From NCBI GenBank assembly GCA_009668015.1, contig WJYB01000009.1, positions 123,141-187,140 of the forward strand: a DNA stretch of 64,000 bases, written 5' to 3'. The stretch is from Enterobacteriaceae bacterium RIT714. Lineage in GTDB: Bacteria > Pseudomonadota > Gammaproteobacteria > Enterobacterales > Enterobacteriaceae. Below, piece after piece: positions 42,219 through 54,533 of this stretch; the stretch's first letter is position 1; the number at the start of each line of letters is the position of its first letter. Made by a program: the position numbers and the translations under genes. The notes under the pieces are model-generated. The model made no database searches. It saw nothing but the letters and a program-made list of their open reading frames with translations, and was not told the DNA's origin.

Positions 42219-43712
42219 TCATTGCTGTCCTTGCGGAATATCTGACGCATCCTGATGTAAATCATCAGCCGCTGGCTGAGCGACCTGCCCTTCCTTCGTC
42301 ATGATGCTATCCCACGTGGCCTGCAGCTCTTTCATGTTGTATTCCGGCTCGCCTTTCGGCTGCATCAGAACCAGGGCCATTTCCTGAGACAACTGCTGAC
42401 GCAAATCCTGATTGATCATGTCGACGGTCAGGCTGTTAAGGAAATCCTGACGCAGCTTCTGATACTGTTCAGGCGCGATATCCACAACCTGATTTTGCAA
42501 AGAGCGAATACGCTGGCTGATCAGAACATCTGTGTCGGTACGCGCATAGGTGGCAAACAGCTTTTGCAGCTCAAGATTCTTTTGCGCGACCAGCGCGTTG
42601 AATTCCTCTTCTGTCAGCCCGTCTTTACGCACTTTGGCCAACTCTTTGGCCACCAGACCTAAATTGGCATCAAGCTTATCGCCGGGCGATTCAACGTTGA
42701 TCGCACACTGCGCCCGCTGGAACAGCACGCGGCAGTCAAAGCCAATGCCGATATCCTTCGCGTTATTTTTGCTCAACGTCTGCTGAACGTGCCAGAACAG
42801 CGCTTCACGCGCTAAGTCCGCACGCCAGTAGCGCAACAGCGCGGCAGACTCACGAATCGGTTGCCACGGCGTATCCCACATCAGCGCCAGGCGATCCTGA
42901 CGAACGGTGTCGGTCATAATGCTTACCGCTTCGGCACGCAGCGGCGACAGCGTAGGCACTGGCGCAGGAACGTCTCGTTTGCCTTTCAGCTCACCAAAGG
43001 TTTTACCGATCTGTTCAATGACAGCGCGGCTATCGACGTTACCCACCACGATCAGCGTCATTGCATCCGGGGTGTACCATTTTTGATAGAAGGATTTAAC
43101 CTGTTCGATATCAACCGGTTGTTTGACAGGCTCTGCCGGGTCGTGTGCCAACAGCGTGGAGCCTTTCAGGCGATAGCGCCACCAGCCCTCTTTGGTATCA
43201 GCAGGCCAGGTGGCAACCATATCGCTGTTGCTCAGCGCGTAGTTGACGGTATCCGGCGTCATCGCCACGTTGCCCGCCGTATCGCCAAGCCAGGTCAGCG
43301 CTTCTTTCAGCAGATCGTTACGGTTATTCGGCAGGCTAAGGTTAAACATGGTGTAGTCGTAAGAGACAACGGCAGGTGGAAGTGGACGTTTTGGGTCAAT
43401 ACCCTGCTGCCACAATGAACGCACCTGCACGGCTTGCAAACTGCCGCTTTGGGTCAGCGCCAGTCGAGGAATAAAATGGCTAAGCCCGCTCTGCTGCGTG
43501 TTTTCAGTCAGCGAGCCGGTGTTAACAGAAAGACGGATCTCAATACGATCGCGGGGGCGTTGTGGTGTCGCCAGCACTTGCCACTGAAAACCATTTGCCA
43601 GAGTGCCTTGTTGCCATGCCGGATCGGGCTGGAGAGTTTCTGCCTGCACATAACTGGCTGCTGCCATCATCAGCAAACCGCCGGTTAAGAGTCGAATTTT
43701 TGTGCCCTGCAT
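42219..43712 (-). CDS. yhjJ: YhjJ, periplasmic M16 peptidase-like protein
   Basis: A 497-residue secreted protein of the M16 (insulinase/pitrilysin) superfamily. A signal peptide is visible (hydrophobic residues 8-22, cleavage near VQAET). The chain then follows the M16 layout, including LSVNTGSLTENTQQSGLSHF and KEGWWRYRLKGSTLLAHDP. The zinc motif HxxEH is replaced by SHFIPRLALT, so the protein is probably not an active protease, as is also true of E. coli YhjJ. Function is unknown. It lies downstream of dctA on the same strand, 224 bases away. Confidence 0.92.
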   Translation of the reverse strand: MQGTKIRLLTGGLLMMAAASYVQAETLQPDPAWQQGTLANGFQWQVLATPQRPRDRIEIRLSVNTGSLTENTQQSGLSHFIPRLALTQSGSLQAVQVRSLWQQGIDPKRPLPPAVVSYDYTMFNLSLPNNRNDLLKEALTWLGDTAGNVAMTPDTVNYALSNSDMVATWPADTKEGWWRYRLKGSTLLAHDPAEPVKQPVDIEQVKSFYQKWYTPDAMTLIVVGNVDSRAVIEQIGKTFGELKGKRDVPAPVPTLSPLRAEAVSIMTDTVRQDRLALMWDTPWQPIRESAALLRYWRADLAREALFWHVQQTLSKNNAKDIGIGFDCRVLFQRAQCAINVESPGDKLDANLGLVAKELAKVRKDGLTEEEFNALVAQKNLELQKLFATYARTDTDVLISQRIRSLQNQVVDIAPEQYQKLRQDFLNSLTVDMINQDLRQQLSQEMALVLMQPKGEPEYNMKELQATWDSIMTKEGQVAQPAADDLHQDASDIPQGQQ

Positions 43713-43936
43713 GTAAACCCCTGATCAACATTCCTGGTTAAAAAGAGTGTCTCACGACATGGAGCACTCTGAAGATAACGTTCAAACTCTTCGATTAGAC
43801 CGCGTGTTCAGCTAAACGTCACGGCATGAAGTCAAATATACCCGAAAAAAATCTTATCGAAGTATGACAGGTATGAGGAGATATTATCCGCAGGAGCCCG
43901 CCCTCCGACAAGGGCAGGCGGGAATAAGTGCTGAAT

Positions 43937-45256
<1,320 letters not shown>

Positions 45257-45402
45257 TTATGGGTAAGACTCACCTGCGGCTTTAAAATAACACCCGAAAA
45301 ACAGGACAGAAATGAACTTAGATCAAATATGAAACATAAATGTTAAAAACTTTGAGCTGACTCGTAAAAGCCAGCAACAAAGTTAACGTATTACGCCAGG
45401 AT

Positions 45403-47388
45403 TTAGTCGTTGAGGTAGCGTCTTTCGAACTCTTCGGCGGGAACGGCGCGCGCAAATAAGAAACCCTGACCACTTTCGACACCGGCCTGCGCCAGCCAGT
45501 CGCGCTGCGCTTCGGTTTCGACCCCTTCGGCAATGATGTGCAGATCCAGGCTGCGCGCCATCTGAATAATCGCCTCAACCATGCTGCTGTCGTCCGGCAA
45601 GCCGTCGACAAAGGTTTTATCGATCTTCAGGACATCCACCGGCAGCGTTTTCATATGCTGGAGTTGACGCAAACCCGCGTATCCCATGCCAAAATCATCC
45701 AGCGCGATACGGATACCGGCGTTGCGCAGCGGTTTCAGAATCGCCACCGCCTCGTTCGGATCGTCAATGCGACGGCTTTCCGTCACTTCAAGAATGAGCG
45801 TGTCCGGTTTGATGCGATAGCGATTGATCAGCTCCAGCATCTCCGACACCATCGTCGGATGCATCAGCTGCAGGGCGGAGAGATTCACCGACAGCGGCAT
45901 GTCTATTCCGCGCTCCTGCCAGGCAGAGAGCTGGCGGCATGCCTCTTCCAGTACCCAATACCCCACGGTGACCATCAGGCCACAATTTTCAATCCGGTCG
46001 ATCAGCCCTTCGGGTAGCTCCCAGGAACCATCCGGCTGCTGAATGCGTAACAGGGCTTCAGCGCTTTTCACTTCGCCCGTGACCAGGTTAACCTGCGGCT
46101 GTAGCCAGATAGCAAACTGATTGTTGTCCAGCGCGGAGAGAATATCGCTCTCTTCGGTCAGGCGCTGCTGCGCCTTTTCCATCTCCTGCGGTTCGAAGAA
46201 CTGAATCTGATTTTTACCTTTACGCCGGGCCGTGAACGCCGCCGAGAAAGCGCGTCGATAAAGCTGCTCCGCCGTCAGATCGCCGTAATACATCGCCAGA
46301 CCGATGCTGGCGCTCGGGCGCAGCTGAATCCCCTGAACGGGCAGGCGCTCATTAATAACAGTAAGTACTTGCTGACCTAATGTGATGGCATGCCACGGCT
46401 CTTTGACGCCGTGCGCAAGAATCACAAAATCGTAGCCGCTCACCTGAGTCAATACCATGCGCGGGGCCAGTACCGATTTCATTTTTTCCACCAGCGTTAA
46501 CAGCAGCATTTCGCGCTGGCTCTCTTTCAGCACGCCAGCGGTATCCTGCAGCGTTTCACAGGCTACGACCATCAGCGCGGTGGTCTGCTGCCGTGCGACG
46601 GTTTGTTCCAGCAGAGCCATCAGGAAGGCTTTATTCGGCAATTCCGACACCGGGAAGCGGGTCGCATTGATGTTCAGCTCATCATGATGGCGCAGCAGAC
46701 GTTGCTGATTAATGTTGTAGCTGCGCACCAGCATGCCGATTTCATCGTCATGATGCAGGCGCGGTAGCGGCAGTTGATGTCCCACCTGGTCCTGCGGCGA
46801 GAGATTATCCAGCTCACGGGCAATTTTGCGCAACGGATGAACAATCAGCCGGTTGATACACCAGGTCAGCGCGACAGTGAGGATCAGCGTTAAAAGTAAG
46901 TAAGTGGTTACTAACGTGGATATCCAGCTCATCACAAACTTATGCATGCGATAGGCATCCGCCTGTAGCACCAGATAAGCCAAAGGCTGCGGGTTAGCGG
47001 GCCGTTCAAGCGAATAGAGCGGCAGCGAGATTTGCACCGGCAGCTCAAACAACCGCATGATCATCATCGGTACCGGGCGCTCGGGGATAAAACTCATCCG
47101 CAATGCCTGGAACTGATTCGGCAAGACCACATCGGCGCGACTGACGATGCCCGCGGGCTGAATGCGCTTGATAATGGTCTCTGCTTCGGGGATATCCCCT
47201 TTTAGAATGGCGGCGGAAAGCGGTTCACGGACCGATCGGGCAATACTTTCCAGTTGCGAAGCCGTGTTGTAGCGATTCTGCTGTACAGAATGAAACAGCA
47301 AAATGACGCAAAAGATGAATACAAACACCATAGTGACGGCAGAGACCATCGCCATTTGTTTGATCGTTAAAGAACGGCTGACACGCAA
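45403..47388 (-). CDS. hmsP: HmsP (PdeK), membrane GGDEF-EAL c-di-GMP phosphodiesterase
   Basis: A 661-residue protein with two membrane helices flanking a periplasmic sensor (about residues 10-35 and 155-180), a HAMP linker, a degenerate GGDEF domain and an EAL domain. The GGDEF active-site motif reads SGYDF, so it cannot make c-di-GMP. The EAL residues are complete: [29 protein letters not shown] and EGVETE, predicting active phosphodiesterase. Translation was set at TTG 47388: ggagag lies five bases ahead and the product then begins [10 protein letters not shown] like the E. coli protein. An ATG nine codons upstream is possible. It follows bcsC on the same strand. Confidence 0.9.
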   Translation of the reverse strand: MRVSRSLTIKQMAMVSAVTMVFVFIFCVILLFHSVQQNRYNTASQLESIARSVREPLSAAILKGDIPEAETIIKRIQPAGIVSRADVVLPNQFQALRMSFIPERPVPMMIMRLFELPVQISLPLYSLERPANPQPLAYLVLQADAYRMHKFVMSWISTLVTTYLLLTLILTVALTWCINRLIVHPLRKIARELDNLSPQDQVGHQLPLPRLHHDDEIGMLVRSYNINQQRLLRHHDELNINATRFPVSELPNKAFLMALLEQTVARQQTTALMVVACETLQDTAGVLKESQREMLLLTLVEKMKSVLAPRMVLTQVSGYDFVILAHGVKEPWHAITLGQQVLTVINERLPVQGIQLRPSASIGLAMYYGDLTAEQLYRRAFSAAFTARRKGKNQIQFFEPQEMEKAQQRLTEESDILSALDNNQFAIWLQPQVNLVTGEVKSAEALLRIQQPDGSWELPEGLIDRIENCGLMVTVGYWVLEEACRQLSAWQERGIDMPLSVNLSALQLMHPTMVSEMLELINRYRIKPDTLILEVTESRRIDDPNEAVAILKPLRNAGIRIALDDFGMGYAGLRQLQHMKTLPVDVLKIDKTFVDGLPDDSSMVEAIIQMARSLDLHIIAEGVETEAQRDWLAQAGVESGQGFLFARAVPAEEFERRYLND

Positions 47389-47413
47389 ATTGACTCTCCA
47401 CAAAACCCGAAGC

Positions 47414-47438
47414 ATAGGGTAACAAAACGTTACCCTAT
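47414..47438. promoter_or_regulatory. Perfect palindrome just upstream of hmsP
   Basis: atagggtaac (47414-47423) and gttaccctat (47429-47438) form a perfect 10-bp inverted repeat with a five-base A-rich centre, 26 bases before the hmsP start codon and 70 bases after the bcsC stop. It could be an operator for a dimeric repressor or an RNA hairpin; no clean T run follows on the minus strand. Confidence 0.5.
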
Positions 47439-47507
47439 TGCAGCCAGAGTATACCCGATTGCGTCGAATTTAAGAGAGGCTAACAGGCCGATTAAAGATA
47501 ATTCCGG

Positions 47508-50500
47508 CTACCAGTCCGCATAAGGAATAAGCGGTTGTGGCGGTAAATCCATATCGCCCTGCCATCCCGCCGCAGAGTAGCGCACATAAATCAGCGCATG
47601 GCTCGGGGTATAGTCTTTTGCCTCCTGAATATCGACGCCCATCCCGACAAACCAGTTCGAGGTCACACGACGCTCAATAATGGCTCTGGCGGTATAACCG
47701 GTCCCCTGACTGCTGCCCCCTGATTCCGTTTGTTCACTTGCCTCATCACGATATTCCTGAGGGATAAGGTTAAGCATAGGGTAGCGCGGCATCGTTTTGG
47801 TTCGTGAATGAGACCACGAAACCGAGCCGCCTAATTCCCACGACCAGTTTTCAGTTCGCTCACGCCACAAAACAGGGATGGAGAACGATAGATATTCCTG
47901 AGGGCTATAATAGCCACCCTGGCCGAGGGTATAGTGACTTAAATCCTTGTCATAATGCCAAATCATGTTGTTCAGCCCGACTGTCACCCGTCGGTTATTT
48001 TCATTGATAAGTTTGTAGTAATAACCGGTCATCCAGCGCACACGCCAGTTATCTTCGACGTTTTTCCCTTCGAGCGTATCGGCTCCAAGGCTGGCCCATA
48101 CGCCATTGGCTTCACCTTTATCGTAACTGGCGCTAATGACGCCACCATTGGCTCTTACCCCACCCCAGGTTTTGCCCGTATTACTGCTGGGATCTTTTTG
48201 GCCACCAAAAGCCAATAATGAACTTGAGATCGGGCGACGGTGGACATTCAGCGTATAGCCGATGGGACCCAGATCATTGCTATAACTTAATCCACCTACA
48301 ATATCGACAACGTCAAAGCCCATCGGCGTTGTGCCAATATCCATCTCCCAGGTGTCATTTTGCCAACCTACAGCGACGCTGGTACCACTGTCGGACTGAC
48401 TAAGATCGCCACCCTCGCAAGAGACGTCATAGCAGGTGCCGAAACGCGGAGAATAGGTCCCGTCACTTTTTTTGCTAAAACTCCCGGCGTCCATATTCAC
48501 CATATCGCTGCGGAAGAACATCCGGCCATCGGCCAGCGGCGCGTCAACGTGTAGCATGGTGGTATGTGCTTTCAGATCGGAATAGCCGCCCGTTCCGCTG
48601 GATCCCCAGTAGTCATGCTGTAGCGTAACGTTCACATCCTGCTGCTTGTAAAGATCGGCAGCATCGCTGCGCACGCCGCGTTTCAGCCAGTCGTCTTGCT
48701 CATTATTGCGCGTCAAACGGGTAAAGCTGTCATTGTCTTGCGGACGTGAGGTCGTGACACCTGATGCCACCATCGCGTCTTTATATGTCTCCAGCGCCTG
48801 CTGCGGCTGACCGTTTTTCGCCTGGAAGCCTGCCGCATCGCGCAACACCAGCGCGCTATCCATAGATGGCGGCTGCGATTTAGCCTGCGGAACCAGTTGG
48901 CTAAAGGTCTGCTGAGCAGCAGCGGTATCGCCGAGTTCCGCCTGCGCTAACGCCACGCGGCGCTGCATATTGATGGACGGCGGTTCTCCGCTCTGCCCGG
49001 CCGGCAGTTTCGCCAGTTGCGCCCGCGCAGCCTGTTTGTCACCTTCAGAAATATAAACTTCAGCAAGCCCCAGAATCGCATCTTCGTTTTGCGGCTCACG
49101 TTGCAGAACGGCGCTATACGCCGCTTTCGCCGACGCATAATCTCCACGCTGTTGCGCCCAGTCCGCCAGCGTTAAGTCGATGCGCGTTGAGGCGGGTTGC
49201 TGACGTAACAGCGTTTCGGCCTCACGTTCCTGACCGCTATCGCGCAGGCGACTGGCGGTTTCCAGCACCTGATCGCTTTGTAACCGGTCGGCCAGCTCCT
49301 GAATATTACTGTTCCACTTATCGCGCGGCAGGGTATTCAAATGCGCGAGCGCGGCGCGATCCTGCGCGTTGCCGGAGAGGTATAAACCGTAGGCATACAC
49401 CTGTTCCGGATCGCCGGGTTTTTGGCTGGCCAGTTGACGCATCAACGTGTCCGCCTGGCTGCGCTGTCCGGCGCTGTAGAGATCGCGCGACAGGCGATAG
49501 GTAATCCACACATCGTCCGGCGAGAGCGCCAGACGGCGTCGCTGAATTTCTGCCGCCTGGGCAAATTTGCCCTCGTTCTCCAGCTGTTCTGCCTGCCGGG
49601 ATAATCTGTCGTTGGTCAGGCTGCGCTCGATATCGTCGATACTGCGACGCTGGCTGGCCGAAAGTGAGCGGATAAACTGGTCGGCTTTTTCCGGCGATTC
49701 CGCGCGATAGATATTAGCCAGCCCGCGCACCGCGTTGCTGTTGTCGCTGTCCATGCGTAACGCCTGGCGATAAAAACGCTCCGCTGCCGCGTTGTCTTTG
49801 CGCGCCACCGCGGCGTCGCCTAATCCGAGCACGGCGTAGCTGTCGGTATTGTCGATATTTCTCGCCTGCTGGTAATACCGTTCCGCCTGGCCGACATTAT
49901 TGGCCTTTAGCGCCGTATCGCCCTGCTGGATCAGCAACCAGTAGCGGTTTACCTTCAGCAAACTTTCCCATTTACCAAGATTGTCGCTCTGCGGATCGAG
50001 GGCGATCGCTTTTTCAAATTGCGCCACGGCGCGAGCGCGATCCCCGCGCTGCGAATACGCTTGTCCCAGTGCACCCACGGCTTCGCTGTCGGCATGGTTT
50101 GCGCTAACCGCTTTTTGCAGTTCCGCCACGGCTTTGCCACCCTGTCCTGCTTCCACGGCGGCAAGCCCTTCGGCCTTCGCGCGGAAAGCGGGATCGGCCA
50201 GCTGTTTTTGCTGTCCTTCAAGCTGCGAGCGCGCGGCGGTGACGTTATCGCCCGCGCTGAATACCTGCAGATAGTCCTGAAGCGCCAGAACGCTGGCGCT
50301 GCTCACCGGCATATCTTTGATTTGCTGATACCAGATATCAGAGGCGGCATCGCGCCCGGCATTTGATTTGGCCATCTGGCGAAGCACGGTAAATCCCTCG
50401 TCGCGGCGGCCGCTCTGAAAGAGCAGTTGCGCCAGCGAGTTTTGCAGTGCCGTATCGCCAGGGTTGTTCGCATTAATTCCTTTGAGTTGATTGATCGCTT

Positions 50501-50996
50501 CATTGCGGCGAGCCGGATTTTTGGCGACAACGGTCCAGTATTCCGTCGCCAGCGCATCGTTTGGCGGAGCGCCTGCGAAAATTTTGTCGTAAGCGTCGAT
50601 CGCTTCCTGCGTATGACCGGTTGTGGCCAGCAGGCGCGCCTGTTGTAACGACTGACGCCCTTCAGGCGTTGAGAGCAGCATCGCGTTGCGCGAGGCTTGA
50701 TAAGCGCTGGAGCTGGGGGCCAGACCTTTCAGGCGATCCAGCTCTTTTTGCGCCCCGGCGTTATCACCCTGTCGCAGCAGATAGCGGAAGCGTGCGGCAA
50801 CGACATCCGGATTATTCGGGTCGATCAGCTCAAGACGATAAAGCGACTGGCGAACCAGATCTTCGCGTTGGGTCGCCTCGCCCAGGCGCACCTGCTCCAG
50901 CAGCTGTTTTTGCTGCGGGGAATTGGCGGCTTCCGCCAGCGGCATCAGCGTCAATCCAAGGGATAAACTGAGTAAACTTAATGAGAACTTGCGCAT
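47508..50996 (-). CDS. bcsC: BcsC, cellulose export outer-membrane protein with TPR scaffold
   Basis: BcsC guides cellulose through the periplasm and across the outer membrane. The 1162-residue protein has a signal peptide ([20 protein letters not shown], then AEAAN) and about 750 residues of tetratricopeptide repeats (for example [22 protein letters not shown]). A C-terminal beta-barrel of about 330 residues begins near [20 protein letters not shown] and ends in aromatic tryptophan. It is the last gene of the bcsRQABZC operon, overlapping bcsZ by 19 bases. Length and architecture match E. coli BcsC (1157). No truncation is seen. Confidence 0.97.
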   Translation of the reverse strand: MRKFSLSLLSLSLGLTLMPLAEAANSPQQKQLLEQVRLGEATQREDLVRQSLYRLELIDPNNPDVVAARFRYLLRQGDNAGAQKELDRLKGLAPSSSAYQASRNAMLLSTPEGRQSLQQARLLATTGHTQEAIDAYDKIFAGAPPNDALATEYWTVVAKNPARRNEAINQLKGINANNPGDTALQNSLAQLLFQSGRRDEGFTVLRQMAKSNAGRDAASDIWYQQIKDMPVSSASVLALQDYLQVFSAGDNVTAARSQLEGQQKQLADPAFRAKAEGLAAVEAGQGGKAVAELQKAVSANHADSEAVGALGQAYSQRGDRARAVAQFEKAIALDPQSDNLGKWESLLKVNRYWLLIQQGDTALKANNVGQAERYYQQARNIDNTDSYAVLGLGDAAVARKDNAAAERFYRQALRMDSDNSNAVRGLANIYRAESPEKADQFIRSLSASQRRSIDDIERSLTNDRLSRQAEQLENEGKFAQAAEIQRRRLALSPDDVWITYRLSRDLYSAGQRSQADTLMRQLASQKPGDPEQVYAYGLYLSGNAQDRAALAHLNTLPRDKWNSNIQELADRLQSDQVLETASRLRDSGQEREAETLLRQQPASTRIDLTLADWAQQRGDYASAKAAYSAVLQREPQNEDAILGLAEVYISEGDKQAARAQLAKLPAGQSGEPPSINMQRRVALAQAELGDTAAAQQTFSQLVPQAKSQPPSMDSALVLRDAAGFQAKNGQPQQALETYKDAMVASGVTTSRPQDNDSFTRLTRNNEQDDWLKRGVRSDAADLYKQQDVNVTLQHDYWGSSGTGGYSDLKAHTTMLHVDAPLADGRMFFRSDMVNMDAGSFSKKSDGTYSPRFGTCYDVSCEGGDLSQSDSGTSVAVGWQNDTWEMDIGTTPMGFDVVDIVGGLSYSNDLGPIGYTLNVHRRPISSSLLAFGGQKDPSSNTGKTWGGVRANGGVISASYDKGEANGVWASLGADTLEGKNVEDNWRVRWMTGYYYKLINENNRRVTVGLNNMIWHYDKDLSHYTLGQGGYYSPQEYLSFSIPVLWRERTENWSWELGGSVSWSHSRTKTMPRYPMLNLIPQEYRDEASEQTESGGSSQGTGYTARAIIERRVTSNWFVGMGVDIQEAKDYTPSHALIYVRYSAAGWQGDMDLPPQPLIPYADW

Positions 50997-52084
50997 TCCT
51001 GGCCCCAGTCAGGTAGTAATTCACCCTGTGCGGTGAACCGAAAACGATGCTGATCCCATCCTTGTCCGAAAAGGGTCAGTACGTAGCTGTAATAGGCGTC
51101 GTTACCGGGGAAGCGATCGGCGACACGCTGGCGTTGAACCGCTTGTGCATTGCGGTCCTGTAAAAACGGCAGCAGCGAGGCGGAAAAACCAACCGGACCC
51201 TCGCCCGTGGATTTCCCGCTTGCGATATCCACCTTCTCCGGCGGCACGCCCTTTTTCGTTGTTTGCGTCGCCATAGGTTTAAAGCGTGCCAGCAGTCGTG
51301 CTTTCTGCGGGTCCCGGTCGTGCATCATGCCCACCCAGAGGTACACACGGATCGCATCGTAACTGCCGACAAACGGTTTTTCTGGCTTTAGTTGCCAGCC
51401 TTTATTTTTCTGATATTGCACCCAGTCAGGTGAGAACCCCTTCGGCGCGGTTTCCAGCAGCAAGCGCAGATTGGTTTCGCGCAGCGTGGTCCACGGAGCA
51501 CCGAAGCGGGTGAAATAACTGGCCAGCTGCGGCGGAAGATAGCTGGGATTAAAACGCCAGGCGTTCGTCTGCGCAAAACCCACTTTGCCGGGCAGGAGCA
51601 TCAGGCCCAGACCCGGCACTTTGACCACTTCTTCACTGGCGATGCGTTTGAGCAGCGCTTTTCCGGTGGCGGTATAGTGCGGCGCTTTCCACAGCCGTCC
51701 CGCCTCCAGCAGCGCCCAGGCAATCCAGATATCCGCATCGGACGCCGAGTTACTGTCGATAATCGTCCAGCGCGCTTTGTCCTTCTCCCCCCACAGCCAG
51801 GCGGGCAGATGCTGACCCAAATCACCCTGAGCCAGGTTATCGCTCGTCCAGTTCAACAGCCGATCAAACGTCTTGCGATCGTTGGCGGCAAGGGCAAAGA
51901 ACAACGCATAGCTTTGCCCTTCAGAGGTGCTGATTTTGCGCGCGTCGCTGGGATCAATGACGCGTCCATCCTCACTGATATAGCCCTGTTTGAACTGCTC
52001 CCAGGCTGGCCAGTTACAGGCGGCACGGGCATTCACTGCCGCCAGAACCAGCGTGGCCATCGCACACCAGCGAAAGACTTTCAT
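50978..52084 (-). CDS. bcsZ: BcsZ, periplasmic endo-1,4-beta-glucanase (GH8)
   Basis: BcsZ cuts beta-1,4-glucan in the periplasm and tunes cellulose output. The 368-residue GH8 enzyme has a signal peptide ending near ARAACNWP. The catalytic acid Glu55 sits in ISTSEGQSY and the family motif [22 protein letters not shown] is present. The start is ATG 52084, which gives exactly the E. coli length; the preceding in-frame codon is GTG. It lies 6 bases after the bcsB stop and overlaps bcsC by 19 bases, so translation is probably coupled. Confidence 0.96.
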   Translation of the reverse strand: MKVFRWCAMATLVLAAVNARAACNWPAWEQFKQGYISEDGRVIDPSDARKISTSEGQSYALFFALAANDRKTFDRLLNWTSDNLAQGDLGQHLPAWLWGEKDKARWTIIDSNSASDADIWIAWALLEAGRLWKAPHYTATGKALLKRIASEEVVKVPGLGLMLLPGKVGFAQTNAWRFNPSYLPPQLASYFTRFGAPWTTLRETNLRLLLETAPKGFSPDWVQYQKNKGWQLKPEKPFVGSYDAIRVYLWVGMMHDRDPQKARLLARFKPMATQTTKKGVPPEKVDIASGKSTGEGPVGFSASLLPFLQDRNAQAVQRQRVADRFPGNDAYYSYVLTLFGQGWDQHRFRFTAQGELLPDWGQECASSH

Positions 52085-52090
52085 CACCCG

Positions 52091-54523
52091 TTACTCATGA
52101 TCCGAATCAAGGCGACGACGGCTGATAATTCGCAGCAGACGCCACATCACCCACGCCAGCAGCACGACGCTGATGGCCGCAAACACCGCCAGCAGAACCG
52201 GATGGTTTGCCAGCGCGTACCACATGCGCTCGAACCACGGCAGATGACCGACGTAGTAAACGTCGCCGACGCGCAGACTGTTGACGCCAGACTCACGGAT
52301 CACGGATACCGACCCGAACATCGCCGCGCGTTTGCCGCTGTCGTTCATCGCGTTATTCAGCAATTCGTAGCCACGTGGGCTGTCCGCCAGCAGAGCAATC
52401 ACGCTGCGCTGGTCATTGTACGGGGACTGGAAGCCGACAATGGCAGCCATCGGGCCTTGTGAGCTGATAGAGGTTTTTACGCTGGGTTCGCGATCCGCTT
52501 TATCCGGCATGATGCTCGGGAAAGTGGTCTGGCGCAGCGGCGTGTTAACCCATGACTCGGTTGCCTTCACCAGCAGATCGATGCGTTTATCATCTTTCAG
52601 CTTATCGGGAATATTACCAATCACCATGATATCGGCGTCTTTGCCCTGAATCTGGCTGCCATCGTCCGTTAACGTGACGTTAATAGCCGGTAAGCCTGTT
52701 TGCGATCCCACGGACGCCATGGCATCCAGCAGCGTTGCCACCTGGCCTTCATCAGGTGTTTTTGGCATCACAACAATCGTTTCAGACAGGTCGGCCATAC
52801 GACTGAACGGGAAGCTGGCATTGGCAAACGCGCGCAGATCCGGCAGGGCGATAAAGTGGTAATACTTCGAGAAGTCGATGGTCGAATCGTCACCGATCAC
52901 CACATGGTTCTGCACCGGCTGGAAGGTAATACAGTTATCCACCGAGCCGCCCGGCATCGGGTTCATGTACTGGAAATCGAAGCGCAACTGGTTTACCGCA
53001 CCCAGTTTCAGCGCCGGAATAGAGACGTCGGTTTTCCCGTCCAGTAATCCCTGCAGGACCGGCAGGCGCAGCAACAGCTTGTTAGTGTCCTGGCTGCTGG
53101 TAAGGGCAAAGGACTGCAGGAACTGGTTGTTCAGGCTGATATCCATCCGCGAACTGTCTTTTGTTGGCGGCGCGGTATAGCGGTAGTTCAGGTTGATATC
53201 GATCCCGTTACTGCGCAGCAGATACAGATCCGGCGGCAGATTCAGCGGCACATTGATGGCTGACGGCTCAAGCCCCGTGGACTGAAGCTGCTCTTCATAG
53301 GTTTTCAGTTCACCAAAGGTGACGGCACGATCGGTGCGGATCCAGTTTGGCGCGTCATACGGTTTACGCGCCAGTAATGGCTTCACCTCTCCGACAGCAA
53401 CGCTATTGCCACGGAACAACACATTCCCCAGCGCAATGCCTTTTGCCGCTTGCACCAGATCTTTGTCGTCGCGACCGAATACCACTAACAGCTTCACATA
53501 CGGTTTATCCGGATGATTAACCATTTCGACGGTCGGCCCTTTCACCTCCGGGTGGTCGCGCAGGAAGGCAGGACGCTTCTCGTTGGTGGCAAAGACAATG
53601 GCGTTTCTGTCCGGCAGCTTATCGAACAGAACCGGGAAGCTCTGCCCACGCCAGCCAGATCGCGAACCAAACCAGGAGGCGACGATCGTTGCCGCCTGCT
53701 GCTGCGCGATATCCGGCGAACCGGCAAACACAATCGGCAGATTCAGCTCACGGCCATCACGCGGATCAAAGAACGGTACCGGGAATGCAGAGAGGTCGTT
53801 TTTCACCGCCAGCGTCTGGTAGGTCATGCTCAGCGAGGAGCTACGGCTGACATCCATCCACAGCGTACTGCTGGCCGGGTTTTCACATACGTCGCGATAG
53901 TGGCCGACAAATTCCAGACGCACGCGGTTAAAGTCGGTGATGAAAAGCGGATTGATCGGCACTTGCGCGAGGGTTTTCTTGCCCAATTGCTCTTTGGTCA
54001 CCGGCAGGACGCCCATCAACTCGTCGTTGAGATAGACCTTCAGCTGTGACTGTACCGGCAGCAATGACGGCGATGGCGTGTATTCAAGATTCAGCATCGC
54101 GTTCGAGACTACTTCATCGCTACGCATACCAAACTCGACGCCGCCGTTGGGGTTGATCCCGCGCAGAATCATGCTCCCCGGCGGCGGAGCGATCTGCGCA
54201 AAGGTCAGTTTCACATCACGTGACGGGGCATCATCCGCAACAATCGGGGCATTCGCCCCTTTCACACCCGGCATCACCTGCCCGACCGCTTGTGCTCCTG
54301 TCGGTGTCGCCGGAAGCGTGTTGCTCTCGGTGGGCTGATTTGGCATCACGTTTTCGGTTTGCGTGGGCGCCGCGGTGGCAACCGGATCGGTTGCTTGCGC
54401 GACGACAGGCATCGTTGGCGCAGGCGTTTGAGCCGTGTTTTCAGGCGCGGCTTGAACCATCATTGCGGGCAGCGCACTCATCCCAACCGCCACAGCACAC
54501 ATCCAGGAAAGTTTTCTTTTCAT
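52091..54523 (-). CDS. bcsB: BcsB, periplasmic cellulose synthase subunit
   Basis: BcsB is the periplasmic partner of BcsA; its C-terminal membrane anchor is needed for polymerisation and its repeated carbohydrate-binding and flavodoxin-like domains lead the glucan out. The 810-residue chain has a signal peptide (MKRKLSWMCAVAVGMSALPA), a Pro/Thr-rich linker, then the domain core starting near DVKLTFAQIAPPPGSMILRG. One membrane helix near the end (about 770-795) is followed by a basic tail. The start at 54523 gives the family N-terminus and lies 10 bases after the bcsA stop; its ribosome site is weak, suggesting translational coupling. Confidence 0.96.
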   Translation of the reverse strand: MKRKLSWMCAVAVGMSALPAMMVQAAPENTAQTPAPTMPVVAQATDPVATAAPTQTENVMPNQPTESNTLPATPTGAQAVGQVMPGVKGANAPIVADDAPSRDVKLTFAQIAPPPGSMILRGINPNGGVEFGMRSDEVVSNAMLNLEYTPSPSLLPVQSQLKVYLNDELMGVLPVTKEQLGKKTLAQVPINPLFITDFNRVRLEFVGHYRDVCENPASSTLWMDVSRSSSLSMTYQTLAVKNDLSAFPVPFFDPRDGRELNLPIVFAGSPDIAQQQAATIVASWFGSRSGWRGQSFPVLFDKLPDRNAIVFATNEKRPAFLRDHPEVKGPTVEMVNHPDKPYVKLLVVFGRDDKDLVQAAKGIALGNVLFRGNSVAVGEVKPLLARKPYDAPNWIRTDRAVTFGELKTYEEQLQSTGLEPSAINVPLNLPPDLYLLRSNGIDINLNYRYTAPPTKDSSRMDISLNNQFLQSFALTSSQDTNKLLLRLPVLQGLLDGKTDVSIPALKLGAVNQLRFDFQYMNPMPGGSVDNCITFQPVQNHVVIGDDSTIDFSKYYHFIALPDLRAFANASFPFSRMADLSETIVVMPKTPDEGQVATLLDAMASVGSQTGLPAINVTLTDDGSQIQGKDADIMVIGNIPDKLKDDKRIDLLVKATESWVNTPLRQTTFPSIMPDKADREPSVKTSISSQGPMAAIVGFQSPYNDQRSVIALLADSPRGYELLNNAMNDSGKRAAMFGSVSVIRESGVNSLRVGDVYYVGHLPWFERMWYALANHPVLLAVFAAISVVLLAWVMWRLLRIISRRRLDSDHE

Positions 54524-54533
54524 CGCGTTATCA

